Shown here: positions 10,507-18,242 of the stretch, piece by piece
Position numbering within the stretch: the first letter of the stretch is position 1
Layout of the letters: each line of letters opens with the position of its first letter
From: Clostridia bacterium UC5.1-1C12
GTDB lineage: Bacteria > Bacillota_I > Bacilli_A > Erysipelotrichales > Erysipelotrichaceae
Length of the DNA: 64,000 nt
Assembly: GCA_001305055.1 (NCBI GenBank)
Contig: BBZX01000001.1
Span: forward strand, 62,001 to 126,000
Reading direction: 5' to 3'
Translations under genes and position numbers: made by a program
The notes under the pieces: generated by a model
What the model saw: only the letters and a program-made list of their open reading frames with translations
What the model was told of the DNA's origin: nothing
Database searches by the model: none

Positions 10507-11124
10507 GTGAAGAAGATGAAAAAGATAGAACGTTTTGTGGTTAGTGCTTATCAAACGAATTGTTATGTACTCTATCAAAATCAGGAAGCGCTGATTGTTG
10601 ATCCAGGTGCACGAGCTGAACGAATGATTGCTTCAATTGACGGCAAGCAGGCCTCTGTCAGCGGGATTGTGCTGACTCATGGACATCTGGATCATATTGG
10701 TGCGGTTGATGATTTAGCGGCGCATTATGGCTGTCCTGTCTATATCAGTGAAGCAGACATGCCTTTGCTTACCAATCCCAGATTGAATGAATCGGCCGGC
10801 GGCCGGGAAATCATTATTAAAACCAAGCCCAAAGCGATTCCTTGCGGAAAGGCAAACATCGGTAGTTTTAATGTTGAGTTTATTGATGCACCGGGACATA
10901 CTGCCGGCTGTGTGATGATGCTTTGGGATCAAAATCTTTTTGCCGGTGATGTGCTTTTTAAAGGCAGTATCGGCCGCACGGATCTGGCTGCCGGATCTAA
11001 TTCACAGATGATCAATACTTTAAATGAAATAAAGAAAATGAATGTTGATTATCAAGTGTTTCCGGGTCATGGCGATGCGACAACACTTTTTGAAGAATTT
11101 GCCCACAATCCATACTTAAATTGA
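10507..11124 (+). CDS. MBL-fold metallo-hydrolase (YqgX / glyoxalase II-like)
   Basis: A 205-residue metallo-beta-lactamase-fold protein. The zinc motif THGHLDHIG gives His58, His60, Asp62 and His63; later ligands lie in APGHTAG, FAGDVLF and FPGHGDAT. It has the short GloB-like layout without the C-terminal glyoxalase II lid, as in B. subtilis YqgX, which also sits beside comGA. The start is either GTG at 10507 or ATG at 10516 (MKKIERF); SD support is weak for both. The substrate is not certain; a thioester such as S-lactoylglutathione or a bacillithiol analogue is possible. Confidence 0.88.
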   Translation: MKKMKKIERFVVSAYQTNCYVLYQNQEALIVDPGARAERMIASIDGKQASVSGIVLTHGHLDHIGAVDDLAAHYGCPVYISEADMPLLTNPRLNESAGGREIIIKTKPKAIPCGKANIGSFNVEFIDAPGHTAGCVMMLWDQNLFAGDVLFKGSIGRTDLAAGSNSQMINTLNEIKKMNVDYQVFPGHGDATTLFEEFAHNPYLN

Positions 11125-11145
11125 ACCGGGAAACCGGTTTTTTCA
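11124..11145 (+). terminator. Terminator before the comG operon
   Basis: Perfect AACCGG-GAAA-CCGGTT hairpin with a stable tetraloop, followed by T residues. It overlaps the hydrolase stop codon and separates it from comGA. Confidence 0.85.
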
Positions 11146-11264
11146 TAATACTGAGTTGCTTTTAGTCAGGCTGGGCAGCTGTAAATTTATTTCTGATGAA
11201 ACAAATACATCATTTTCTTAGTGTTTTTTCATTTTTGTGCATATATACAAGGTGAGGTGAGAGG

Positions 11265-12290
11265 ATGAAGGAGAGGCTTGAAAAATTGATTCGTGAAGCA
11301 CAAAAGCATAGTGCAACCGATATCCATTTCACGATCCGCAATCAGCAGGTTAAAATTGCCATGCGTTCGATTCGCGGCTTTATCGATATTGAAGGAGCCG
11401 ATTATGATCTGGCTTTATTTAACTTTATTAAATATCAGGCAAATCTTGACTTGGGGAATCTTAGCATACCGCAGTCCGGTAATTTTGAAATGATGTTCAA
11501 TGGCAAACGGCTGTATTTTCGTTTCTCAATGCTGACAACTTTGCAGGTGCAGACCGCTGTTTTGCGGCTTTTGAATAATCATGAGGTAATAACTATTGAT
11601 GATTTAAGCATTCGCAAAGAACAGACGCGTACGTTTTATAACTGGACACATTTGAGAAGCGGAATGATTCTTGTCACCGGACCCACCGGCAGCGGCAAGA
11701 CGACGACGTTAAATGCAATTCTTGAAGAAATCGCGCTGAATAAGCAGTTAAAGGTTATAACACTTGAAGACCCAATCGAGATTGTTTCTCCTAATTATCT
11801 GCAGCTGCAAATTAATGAGCGGCTGAATCTGACTTACGAGGAGGGGATCAAGCAGCTTTTGAGGCATGATCCTGATGTTGTGATGATTGGTGAAATCCGT
11901 GACAGTGAGACGGCTAAAATGGCTTTTCGGTGTGCGTTAAGCGGTCATTTGGTTTTTTCCACCATGCACTGTAAATGCGCGAGTGAAGCCATAAAACGAT
12001 TGTGTGAGTTTGGTTTAGAGAAGCATGAGCTGCTTGATACATTAAGTGCTATTACGAATCAGCGTCTGTTTGTAAGCAAGAAAAGAAAGGGTAGGATCTG
12101 TCTCTATGAAATATTGGAAAAACAGCCGCTGCGAAGATGGATCGAGGAGGATCAGCCAAGCTGCGAGCATGTCGATATTTTTAAGGAAATCAAGAGAGCT
12201 GCTGAGGAAGGAATTATCTATAAAAAAGACGCTAAGGCCGACCTCTACGATTTCGATGAATCAGTTTATCCAGTTAGCCAGCCTGCTTGA
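11265..12290 (+). CDS. comGA: Competence pseudopilus assembly ATPase ComGA
   Basis: A 341-residue GspE/PilB-type secretion ATPase that powers assembly of the DNA-uptake pseudopilus at the membrane. Walker A GPTGSGKT is at 139-146; the Asp box is LEDPIEI, and Walker B reads DPDVVMIGEIRD, followed by the His box SGHLVFSTMHCKCAS. The C-terminal tetracysteine zinc domain of many GspE proteins is not seen. The start follows AGGTGAGGTGAGAGG. It heads a seven-gene comG operon, and its 3' end overlaps comGB. Confidence 0.93.
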   Translation: MKERLEKLIREAQKHSATDIHFTIRNQQVKIAMRSIRGFIDIEGADYDLALFNFIKYQANLDLGNLSIPQSGNFEMMFNGKRLYFRFSMLTTLQVQTAVLRLLNNHEVITIDDLSIRKEQTRTFYNWTHLRSGMILVTGPTGSGKTTTLNAILEEIALNKQLKVITLEDPIEIVSPNYLQLQINERLNLTYEEGIKQLLRHDPDVVMIGEIRDSETAKMAFRCALSGHLVFSTMHCKCASEAIKRLCEFGLEKHELLDTLSAITNQRLFVSKKRKGRICLYEILEKQPLRRWIEEDQPSCEHVDIFKEIKRAAEEGIIYKKDAKADLYDFDESVYPVSQPA

Positions 12291-13186
12291 GAAAGGATAT
12301 CCATTGTCCCACTCGTTATTAATTGTTGATGAAGGTCTGCAGCCGATCGTTGATCAGCTGGAACAGGGTATCAGCTTTTACGATTGTGTATTAGCAAAAG
12401 GAAAGGGAGCTTTTTATCAGCATTGCAGGTTTTTTCTTGAACTTTCAACACTCCCTAAAGCCATTATGAATGCCGCATCGCTGGTTGAGAAACAGCAGGC
12501 GATAAAAAAGCTTTGGCTCAAGGAAACCAGTTATCCGCTGTTTATTCTTTGCTTTGCGCTGATTACTTTGTTTGTTTTTACAACAGCAGTCTTTCCGCAG
12601 CTGACTCTGACTTTTTCGGAAGCTGAAAATCTCAGTCAATTAAAGGTTATGATTGCTTTTATGAAGGGCCTGACCTATGGACTGCTGATTCTGCTTATTA
12701 TTGCGCCGCTGTTATGTATCACTTGTTATTTAAAGCCTGCATACCGTTTACTCCTCTGCCGCTTTCCGCTTTTTCTTGAACTTATATCCTATGTCGTTGC
12801 TTCGGATATGCTTTCATTGATTCGCTGCGGCTGTTCCACCAAGGAGATGTTCACTTATCTGCATCATTTGCGTAAACAAGGCCTCAGCGCTGACGCAAGT
12901 AATGCGTTGTTCACCGCTTTGCAGGCCGGCGAGTCCTTTGAAAATACTGTCACTTCCTCAATGTATTTGTCAGCGCGTTTTAAATATTTTTTAAATGCGG
13001 CTTGCATACTCAGCAGCTGTCATCGTGTCTGAATGATTATCTGCTTTTCAGCAGCAGCGATGGATCAGACAAATCAAGCTTGTATGTATCGGGATTCAGT
13101 GCTTTTCATATGGTTTTATCGCTTTAATTGTCGTGTTGATTTATCAGATTATGTTGCTGCCGCTGGAAATGATTGGCAGCTTTTAA
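12169..13186 (+). CDS. comGB: Competence pseudopilus inner-membrane platform protein ComGB (frameshifted as read)
   Basis: About 339 residues after repair, a T2SF/PilC-like polytopic protein. Hydrophobic segments lie at YPLFILCFALITLFVF, LTYGLLILLIIAPLLC and, past the breaks, FIALIVVLIYQIMLLP. The family entry motif ASLLEKGYPLSHSL is clear. Two start choices exist: ATG 12169, giving a conventional basic N-terminus and a 122-base overlap with comGA, or ATG 12256. Two one-base deletions are inferred near 13003 and 13049; the corrected C-terminus is QQRWIRQIKLV followed by a membrane helix and a stop just before the comGC SD. Confidence 0.82.
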
Positions 13187-13196
13187 AGGAGGCGTT

Positions 13197-13493
13197 ATGA
13201 AAAAGGATGGTTTTACGGTATTGGAAATGATTTTAGTATTATCTGTACTCTCGCTGATCTTTCTCATTACCTTACCCAATATTCAGCAAAAGGAGCAGAT
13301 CATTCGCAAAAAGGGCTGTGAAGCATTGGTCGAGGTCGTTAATTCACAGATTTTGCTTTATGAAATCGATACATTGGAGACACCTGCCAGCATCCAGCAG
13401 TTAATTGACGGCAAATATTTAAAAGAGAGTCAGCGCCGCTGTCCGGATGGCAAAATGATTGAAATCAGTGAAGGAGAGGCATATGTTCAATAA
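13197..13493 (+). CDS. comGC: Major competence pseudopilin ComGC
   Basis: A 98-residue type IV pilin-like protein. After the ATG, preceded by AAAGGAGG, it reads MKKDG then FTVLEM, so prepilin peptidase (ComC, not in this window) would cut between Gly5 and Phe6 and methylate Phe. Glu at mature position 5 is present. The hydrophobic helix follows (LVLSVLSLIFLITLP). It is the main subunit of the DNA-uptake pseudopilus. Two later cysteines (in KKGCEAL and QRRCPDG) could form the intramolecular disulfide known for ComGC. Confidence 0.92.
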   Translation: MKKDGFTVLEMILVLSVLSLIFLITLPNIQQKEQIIRKKGCEALVEVVNSQILLYEIDTLETPASIQQLIDGKYLKESQRRCPDGKMIEISEGEAYVQ

Positions 13494-13860
13494 AGGCTAT
13501 ACTTTACTTGAAGTATTATTTGTAGTTTCAACATTTGCCATGCTGCTTCTGCTTTTTCCTTTTGTCAGACCGCCGGCCTCGCTGACTTCTGATACCCATA
13601 GGCTTTTAGCTAAGCTGGAGGCTGCCCAGCTGGATGCGATTTTGAATCAGCAATCAAACAGTATTACGCTTAGTACGCATCAGGTTTGTTTTAATGATGT
13701 GTGTGAAGCTTTGCCGGCATCGAGAACTGCTGATGAGGGTAAAATTAAATTTAATGCTGCTGGTAATGTCAATCATGCCGGGACTTACTGCTTTCATGAA
13801 GGAAATCAATGCCGATGTATTATTATTCAGTTAGGCAGCGGACGGATGGCGCTTGAATAA
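13483..13860 (+). CDS. comGD: Minor competence pseudopilin ComGD
   Basis: 125 residues from the ATG after GAAGGAGAGG. The leader MFNKG precedes YTLLEVLFVVSTFAM, a prepilin N-terminus with the conserved Glu at mature position 5. The C-terminal domain holds paired cysteines (VCFNDVCE and YCFHEGNQCRC). Its start overlaps the end of comGC by 11 bases. A minor pseudopilin by position and motif; sequence similarity in this family is low outside the N-terminus. Confidence 0.85.
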   Translation: MFNKGYTLLEVLFVVSTFAMLLLLFPFVRPPASLTSDTHRLLAKLEAAQLDAILNQQSNSITLSTHQVCFNDVCEALPASRTADEGKIKFNAAGNVNHAGTYCFHEGNQCRCIIIQLGSGRMALE

Positions 13861-14023
13861 GAAAGGCTTTATGCTGGCAGAAAGTCTGCTGCTGTTTGCC
13901 GGGGCAGTGCTGCTTTGTGTGATGATTCTTTCATCACTTGCCGCTGAGCATCATTTCCAGCAATTAAAAAATCAATTTGATTTCAAAAGTGAGGATGAAC
14001 GGCTTGAAGCCTTATATGAATAA
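13853..14023 (+). CDS. comGE: Minor competence pseudopilin ComGE (small, TTG start)
   Basis: A 56-residue gene in comGE position, easily missed because of its size and TTG start. It begins MNKKG then FMLAESLLLFAGAVLL, a prepilin-type leader with Glu at mature position 5 and a hydrophobic helix, and ends ERLEALYE. The TTG overlaps the comGD stop by eight bases, and its own TAA is overlapped by the comGF ATG in the same way. It is shorter than B. subtilis ComGE, but ends at a natural junction, so it is probably complete. Confidence 0.75.
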   Translation: MNKKGFMLAESLLLFAGAVLLCVMILSSLAAEHHFQQLKNQFDFKSEDERLEALYE

Positions 14024-14516
14024 GGGATTTACAAGTATTGAGGTATTGCTCAGCCTATGGATCATATCCTTTTCAATGCTGCTATTGGCTGCGGTTTTAC
14101 CGATGCTGGAAAGTTTGATTCAGAAAGATGATTTTGTTCAGGATCAAATTGGACTGCGGCAGCTGCGTCATATCCTTTTGCTCAGTGAGGCTGTCAGCGC
14201 TGTTGATAATACCTTAAGCGGCATGCTGTACAATGAGGAATACACGTTGATCCTTGACCGTCGGCGCTTAGTTAAGACACCGGGCTATGAAATCATGCTT
14301 ATGGATCTTTCAGCAATGAGTTTTATCACTAAAGGGGAGTGCATCTATCTTCAATATCAAAAGAATAATGATTCTAAAATCAATGAACGCTGGCTCACCT
14401 GTAAACAGCCGGGGATGGATTTCACTTTATTCCCTGATGATGCTGCAGCTGATGATCTCATTGATTCTGCTGATGAGCGCCAGAATCAAGACAGTGATGC
14501 TGCTGTTTCAGAATGA
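14016..14516 (+). CDS. comGF: Minor competence pseudopilin ComGF
   Basis: 166 residues from the ATG that overlaps the comGE stop. The leader MNKG is followed by FTSIEVLLSLWIISFSMLLL, a prepilin N-terminus. The middle resembles ComGF (LRQLRHILLLSEAV, then GECIYLQYQKN). The last 35 residues (from about FPDDAAADD) are acidic and overlap comGG heavily, so the true end may be earlier if one more base is missing near 14400. An upstream ATG at 13995 is possible but sits directly against its SD. Confidence 0.78.
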   Translation: MNKGFTSIEVLLSLWIISFSMLLLAAVLPMLESLIQKDDFVQDQIGLRQLRHILLLSEAVSAVDNTLSGMLYNEEYTLILDRRRLVKTPGYEIMLMDLSAMSFITKGECIYLQYQKNNDSKINERWLTCKQPGMDFTLFPDDAAADDLIDSADERQNQDSDAAVSE

Positions 14517-14745
14517 TTCGTTAAGCGAACGGCTGGAAACCGTTATAGTTATGAAAGTTAAAAGTGATTATCTGAACTATGCAGAATCCAACATTGATTT
14601 TGAATATGAAGGGATTCCGATTTCCATTGTCTATGATAAAATGCAGGCAAGAGTCAGTGTTTACTATCCAAATAAAACGCTTGGTTATTTGATTACCTTT
14701 AACGATCTTGATGAATGTATCATGAATTTTGAATATCTTAATTAA
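14383..14745 (+). CDS. comGG: Probable ComGG-like minor pseudopilin, last comG gene
   Basis: About 120 residues with a short polar N-terminus, then a hydrophobic segment (WISLYSLMMLQLMISLILLM) and a soluble domain ending NKTLGYLITFNDLDE. It takes the comGG position and general form, and as in other ComGG proteins the pilin motif is degenerate (RGW in place of Gly-Phe). It overlaps comGF by about 134 bases, an unusual amount, and has no SD of its own. The assignment rests on position and topology rather than recognisable sequence. Confidence 0.6.
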   Translation: MNAGSPVNSRGWISLYSLMMLQLMISLILLMSARIKTVMLLFQNDSLSERLETVIVMKVKSDYLNYAESNIDFEYEGIPISIVYDKMQARVSVYYPNKTLGYLITFNDLDECIMNFEYLN

Positions 14746-14774
14746 AAACAGCAAAACTAACTATGGGGTGAATT

Positions 14775-15032
14775 ATGCGAAATGCCATTGTCAGTTTTGC
14801 TTTTTATATGATTATGATTCTGCTTTGCATCGTATTTCAATTTGTCGATCAAAATGCTTGGATCTTCGCCTTTTTCTTTGCTGCTTACACATTCCTGCTT
14901 TCGCCAAGCTATCAGGCCAACTGTAAGCCGATTGAATGGAAAGACTTCTTTTTGCTTTATTTTTTACTGCTTTCTGCGCTGCCTTTTGGTGGTTTAATAA
15001 AATTGAATTCAATTTGGATAATCTGTGGGTAA
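14775..15032 (+). CDS. Small hypothetical membrane protein between comG and efp
   Basis: Up to 85 residues, starting at an ATG after TATGGGGTGAATT. It is strongly hydrophobic with about three membrane segments (VSFAFYMIMILLCIVFQF, WIFAFFFAAYTFLLS, FFLLYFLLLSALPF). I do not recognise the family. The last ten residues may be wrong: adding one T near 14985 would extend the protein as PFWWFNKIEFNLDNLW and on to a TGA near 15099. Either form ends before the efp promoter. Confidence 0.5.
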   Translation: MRNAIVSFAFYMIMILLCIVFQFVDQNAWIFAFFFAAYTFLLSPSYQANCKPIEWKDFFLLYFLLLSALPFGGLIKLNSIWIICG

Positions 15033-15176
15033 TTTATACCGTTAATTTTATTGCATCAGTTAATCTGGGCTGTTCACACCGATATAAAATATTGATTTGA
15101 TTGTCTTCTTTAAGCCATCTATAAATATGATATTTAAGGCTAAACACTTAAAAAAAGCCCTATTTATCAATTATAA

Positions 15177-15204
15177 TTGACAAATCTATAATTTTCATTA
15201 AAAT
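15177..15204 (+). promoter_or_regulatory. Promoter for efp
   Basis: TTGACA (15177-15182), 16 bases, TAAAAT (15199-15204), about 33 bases before the efp ATG. The rest of the roughly 200-base gap after the small membrane gene is AT-rich, without other clear signals. Confidence 0.55.
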
Positions 15205-15236
15205 ATAAGGGTAAACTATTGAAAGGCGGTCGTAGA

Positions 15237-15794
15237 ATGATTATTGTTAATGATTTAAAACCAGGTATTACTATCGAATACGAAAATAATATTTATGTTG
15301 TGCTGGACATCTCTCACAACAAAACTGCAATGCGTCAAATGATTGTAAAGGCTAAAGCTAAAAACTTAAGAACCGGAACAATTATTGATTTATCTTTCAC
15401 TGGCGGTGACAAGGTAGAGCAGGCACGTATTGACAAGCGTGAAATGCAGTATCTGTATGATGATGGAACTAACTGCATTTTCATGGATAATGAAACTTAT
15501 GAACAATTAGAAATTCCGATGGAAAAACTAACTTGGGAATTAAATTTCATTAAGCCGAATTCAAATGTGAATATTTCAATGTATGAAGGTGAAGTGTTAG
15601 GTGTTATTCTTCCGGATAAGGTTGAATTACAGATTGTAGAAGCTGAACCAGCCGTTAAGGGTGATACAGCAACTTCAGCATCTAAGAATGCTAAGCTGGA
15701 GACTGGTTTGGAAATTCGTGTACCGCTTTTCATCAACAATGAAGAGATGATCGTTGTTAATACTGCGGACGGCAAATATTCAGGCAGAGCGTAA
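15237..15794 (+). CDS. efp: Translation elongation factor P
   Basis: 185 residues, the three-domain EF-P that relieves ribosome stalling at polyproline. KOW-like N-domain begins MIIVNDLKPGITIEY; the OB and C-terminal domains end LEIRVPLFINNEEMIVVNTADGKYSG, a typical EF-P finish. The ATG at 15237 follows AAAGGCGG; an upstream TTG at 15219 would overlap the SD and is rejected. The tip loop that normally reads PGKG is here SHNKTAMRQ, with Lys29 at the modification position. Its closeness to comG matches other Bacillota. Confidence 0.95.
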   Translation: MIIVNDLKPGITIEYENNIYVVLDISHNKTAMRQMIVKAKAKNLRTGTIIDLSFTGGDKVEQARIDKREMQYLYDDGTNCIFMDNETYEQLEIPMEKLTWELNFIKPNSNVNISMYEGEVLGVILPDKVELQIVEAEPAVKGDTATSASKNAKLETGLEIRVPLFINNEEMIVVNTADGKYSGRA

Positions 15795-15801
15795 TAAAAG
15801 G

Positions 15802-15832
15802 GCAGATAGAACTGGTGTTTTATCTGCTTTTC
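15802..15832 (+). terminator. Terminator after efp
   Basis: Stem GCAGATA / TATCTGC with a 12-base loop, then TTTTC; it stops transcription just before the FMN riboswitch promoter. Confidence 0.75.
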
Positions 15833-15839
15833 TTATGAA

Positions 15840-15868
15840 TTGACAAGATTTATAAGTAGTGCTATGCT
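15840..15868 (+). promoter_or_regulatory. Strong promoter for the FMN riboswitch-ribU transcript
   Basis: Consensus TTGACA (15840-15845), exactly 17 bases, TATGCT (15863-15868). The predicted start is about 10 bases before the riboswitch. Confidence 0.75.
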
Positions 15869-15880
15869 ATATATAGCAAA

Positions 15881-15988
15881 AACTTCAGGGTAGGGTGCAA
15901 GTCCCAGCCGGCGGTATACCCCGCGAGCCTTTGGGCATGAATCGGTGCAATTCCGATGGCGACAGTAAAGTCTGGATGAAAGAAGTTG
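15881..15988 (+). ncRNA. FMN riboswitch (RFN element)
   Basis: The conserved RFN elements appear in order: CTTCAGGGTAGGGTG, CAAGTCCCAGCCGGCGGT, ACCCCGCGAGCC, GGTGCAATTCCGATGGCGACAG and TAAAGTCTGGATGAAAGAAG. This aptamer binds FMN. It sits in the leader of ribU, followed by a terminator, so high FMN should stop ribU transcription. Confidence 0.96.
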
Positions 15989-16003
15989 ATTAAGCTTTTA
16001 ATC

Positions 16004-16037
16004 GGTTCCCTAAAGGTTTTGTTGGAACCTTTTTTTA
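16004..16037 (+). terminator. Riboswitch expression-platform terminator
   Basis: GGTTCC / GGAACC arms, with an overlapping AAAGGTT / AACCTTT alternative, followed by seven T residues. It lies between the aptamer and the ribU SD, as expected for transcription attenuation. Confidence 0.8.
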
Positions 16038-16069
16038 TTGTAAAAAAGGTATGACGAGGAGGAAAAGAT

Positions 16070-16687
16070 ATGTCATCAACAGAATCAGGTTTAAAAAAGA
16101 ATTATCTTAATATTAATATGATCGCTAAGATTGCCGTCATGGGGGCGCTGGCCGGAGCATTAATGTTTTTTGAATTTCCGCTGCCTTTTCTGCCGCCATT
16201 CTACAAGATTGATTTTTCTGAGGTAGCAGTGCTGATCAGCGGCTTTGCACTCGGACCGTTGGCAGCAGTGCTGGTGGAATTTATCAAGATTGTCGTTCAT
16301 CTGCTGATTAAGGGAACAACTACGCTTTTTGTCGGTGAGCTTGCCAACTTTTTGATTGGCTGTTCCTTTGCTGTGCCGGCTGCCTTGATTTATAAATATC
16401 ATAAAGATAAGCGTTCAGCGCTTTATGGCATGATAATCGGTACATTATCCATGATGCTGTTTGGCGCTTTGGTCAATGCTTTCATATTGCTGCCTGTCTA
16501 CGCATGGGCTTATCAGATGCCAATGGACGCGTTGATTGCTATGGGTTCAGAATTAAATGCCAACATTACGGGTATCTTCAGCTTTGTGATCTTTGCGACA
16601 ACACCGCTGAACCTGATTAAAGGGGCTGCCTGTACCGTAATTGTTTCATTGATCTACAAACGTGTCTCACCGTTATTAAAAAAATAA
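16070..16687 (+). CDS. ribU: Riboflavin ECF transporter substrate-binding subunit RibU
   Basis: A 205-residue membrane S-component with about six helices that captures riboflavin and pairs with a shared ECF energising module (not in this window). The family region FFEFPLPFLPPFYKIDFSE, followed by ISGFALGPLAAV, is clear. The FMN riboswitch directly upstream confirms the substrate. Its SD is GAGGAGGAAAAG. The imported riboflavin would be converted to FMN and FAD by ribF, located at 54 kb. Confidence 0.95.
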   Translation: MSSTESGLKKNYLNINMIAKIAVMGALAGALMFFEFPLPFLPPFYKIDFSEVAVLISGFALGPLAAVLVEFIKIVVHLLIKGTTTLFVGELANFLIGCSFAVPAALIYKYHKDKRSALYGMIIGTLSMMLFGALVNAFILLPVYAWAYQMPMDALIAMGSELNANITGIFSFVIFATTPLNLIKGAACTVIVSLIYKRVSPLLKK

Positions 16688-16758
16688 GCGGTTTTGCTAA
16701 ATTAGATGAAAAGTGCTCCTGTTTTTGGTATAATATTAAAAGTCAGGAGGCTTTTTTT

Positions 16759-17574
16759 ATGGAAAAATTATCTCGGGTAAAAAAATATGAACAATTACGA
16801 AAAGAAATCGAGACTGAACCTGCAGAAGAAATTAAAAGTGACCAACTTTCACAATATGCAAATCGTCTGAATGAATTTGATCCTGTCTTATTCAAAAAGA
16901 TGGAAGTTAAAGAGGAAGTTCATGTGCCGGTAAGAGAAAAAAAGGAAACGCTGGCGGATACATCGACGGATCTTTTTAATACGGATTCATTTAAGAATGA
17001 GTATATGGATGATATTATCAGAGATGTTAAAGAATATAATCTTAAGCGCGGATTAATGGAAAGTGATAATACACAGATTGATATCCTTCACCAGTTGAAC
17101 CGGCCGGCGGTAAGACGCAGAGAAGATTACATAAAAGAACTGAATGATGATCCGATCAGCCAGCCGCAGCCAGCCGTTGAATCAGAAACGGCATCTCAGT
17201 CAAAGCAGGAGATTGCCAAACAGATTCAGGAATTGCTGCATGAAAGCGAAACGCTGCCAGTTCAAGGGATGAGTGTGAAACGGGTTGAAATTGAGAAGCA
17301 GGAAACAACTCCGGCGATGATTCAGCAAGACGCTACCCATGAATATACGATGATGAACCGCATGAATGAAGACTTTCAGCGCAAAATAACTGAAGAGACG
17401 CAGCAAATTCGGGTGCAGCTGGATGAATACGAAGAAGAAATTACAGGACTGAATAAAGGTATCAATAAAACACATAAGCTGTTGAATATGATTATGCTGC
17501 TGCTGGTGCTGGCATTTGTGATCATCGTCGGCATCAGTGTGTTCTGGGTACTGCAGTCAATGGGGAAAATCTAA
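16759..17574 (+). CDS. Unknown acidic coiled-coil protein with C-terminal membrane anchor
   Basis: A 271-residue protein I do not recognise. It is highly charged and likely disordered or coiled-coil for the first 235 residues, including RRREDYIKELNDDP and QIRVQLDEYEEEI. One hydrophobic helix follows at about 240-266 (IMLLLVLAFVIIVGISVFW), ending four residues before the stop, so the protein looks tail-anchored with a cytosolic body. SD CAGGAGG. Its stop overlaps the cmk ATG (TAATG), so it is co-translated with cmk. Reminiscent in layout of Gram-positive division or envelope adaptors, but that is only a guess. Confidence 0.7.
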   Translation: MEKLSRVKKYEQLRKEIETEPAEEIKSDQLSQYANRLNEFDPVLFKKMEVKEEVHVPVREKKETLADTSTDLFNTDSFKNEYMDDIIRDVKEYNLKRGLMESDNTQIDILHQLNRPAVRRREDYIKELNDDPISQPQPAVESETASQSKQEIAKQIQELLHESETLPVQGMSVKRVEIEKQETTPAMIQQDATHEYTMMNRMNEDFQRKITEETQQIRVQLDEYEEEITGLNKGINKTHKLLNMIMLLLVLAFVIIVGISVFWVLQSMGKI

Positions 17575-18240
17575 TGAAAAGAAATATTGCTATTGATGGG
17601 CCGAGCGCGGCTGGTAAAAGCACGATTGCACGCTTATGCGCAAAAGAACTTGGGTATAAACATTTAGATACCGGGGCAATGTATCGCTGTGTCGGATATT
17701 TATCTAAATTAAAAGGCATCGCTGTTGATGATGAGTCAGCCCTAGCTGAAATGATGGATCAAATGAACTTGGATGTTGATTCAGTGGGTCATATTTATCT
17801 CAACAATCAGGAGGTATCATCAGAAATCAGAACCAATGAAATGTCGATGCGGGCTTCTGATGTATCTAAACTAAAAAGGGTGCGGGAACGGTTAGTCGCC
17901 CTGCAGCAGCAAATTGCATCCGCCGGCGGTTATGTACTTGACGGACGTGATATCGGTACGGTAGTATTGCCGGATGCGATGCTCAAGATTTTTTGGTAGC
18001 ATCGGTTGAAGCGCGTGCGCAGCGCAGGATCAAAGAATATATAGAAAAAACATTCCATTTGATGAACAGGAAGTAATCCGCGATATTGAGGTGCGTGATT
18101 ATCAGGATACACATCGTGAAAATTCACCTTTAAAGAAAGCGGCAGATGCCATTGAAATTGATACTTCAGATATGACGATAGAAGAGGTGATTGATGAAAT
18201 CAGAGGCTTGCTGAAAACCAAATCGAATGAGGAGGGTTAA
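17574..18240 (+). CDS. cmk: Cytidylate kinase (frameshifted as read)
   Basis: About 222 residues after repair. It phosphorylates CMP and dCMP. P-loop GPSAAGKST at 8-16; LDTGAMYR at about 32-39; [17 protein letters not shown] is the family signature. One T is missing near 17992 (first frame ends KIFW; corrected [15 protein letters not shown]) and one A near 18049 (corrected [12 protein letters not shown]). The ending [18 protein letters not shown] is typical of Cmk. It lies two bases before der, the usual cmk-der linkage. Confidence 0.92.
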
Positions 18241-18242
18241 AC

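Noticed and set aside
11265..14745. The comG cluster as a full type II secretion or type IV pilus system.
   Set aside because: Gene content, order, small sizes and position beside yqgX and efp are those of the competence comG operon; no retraction ATPase or secretin is present.
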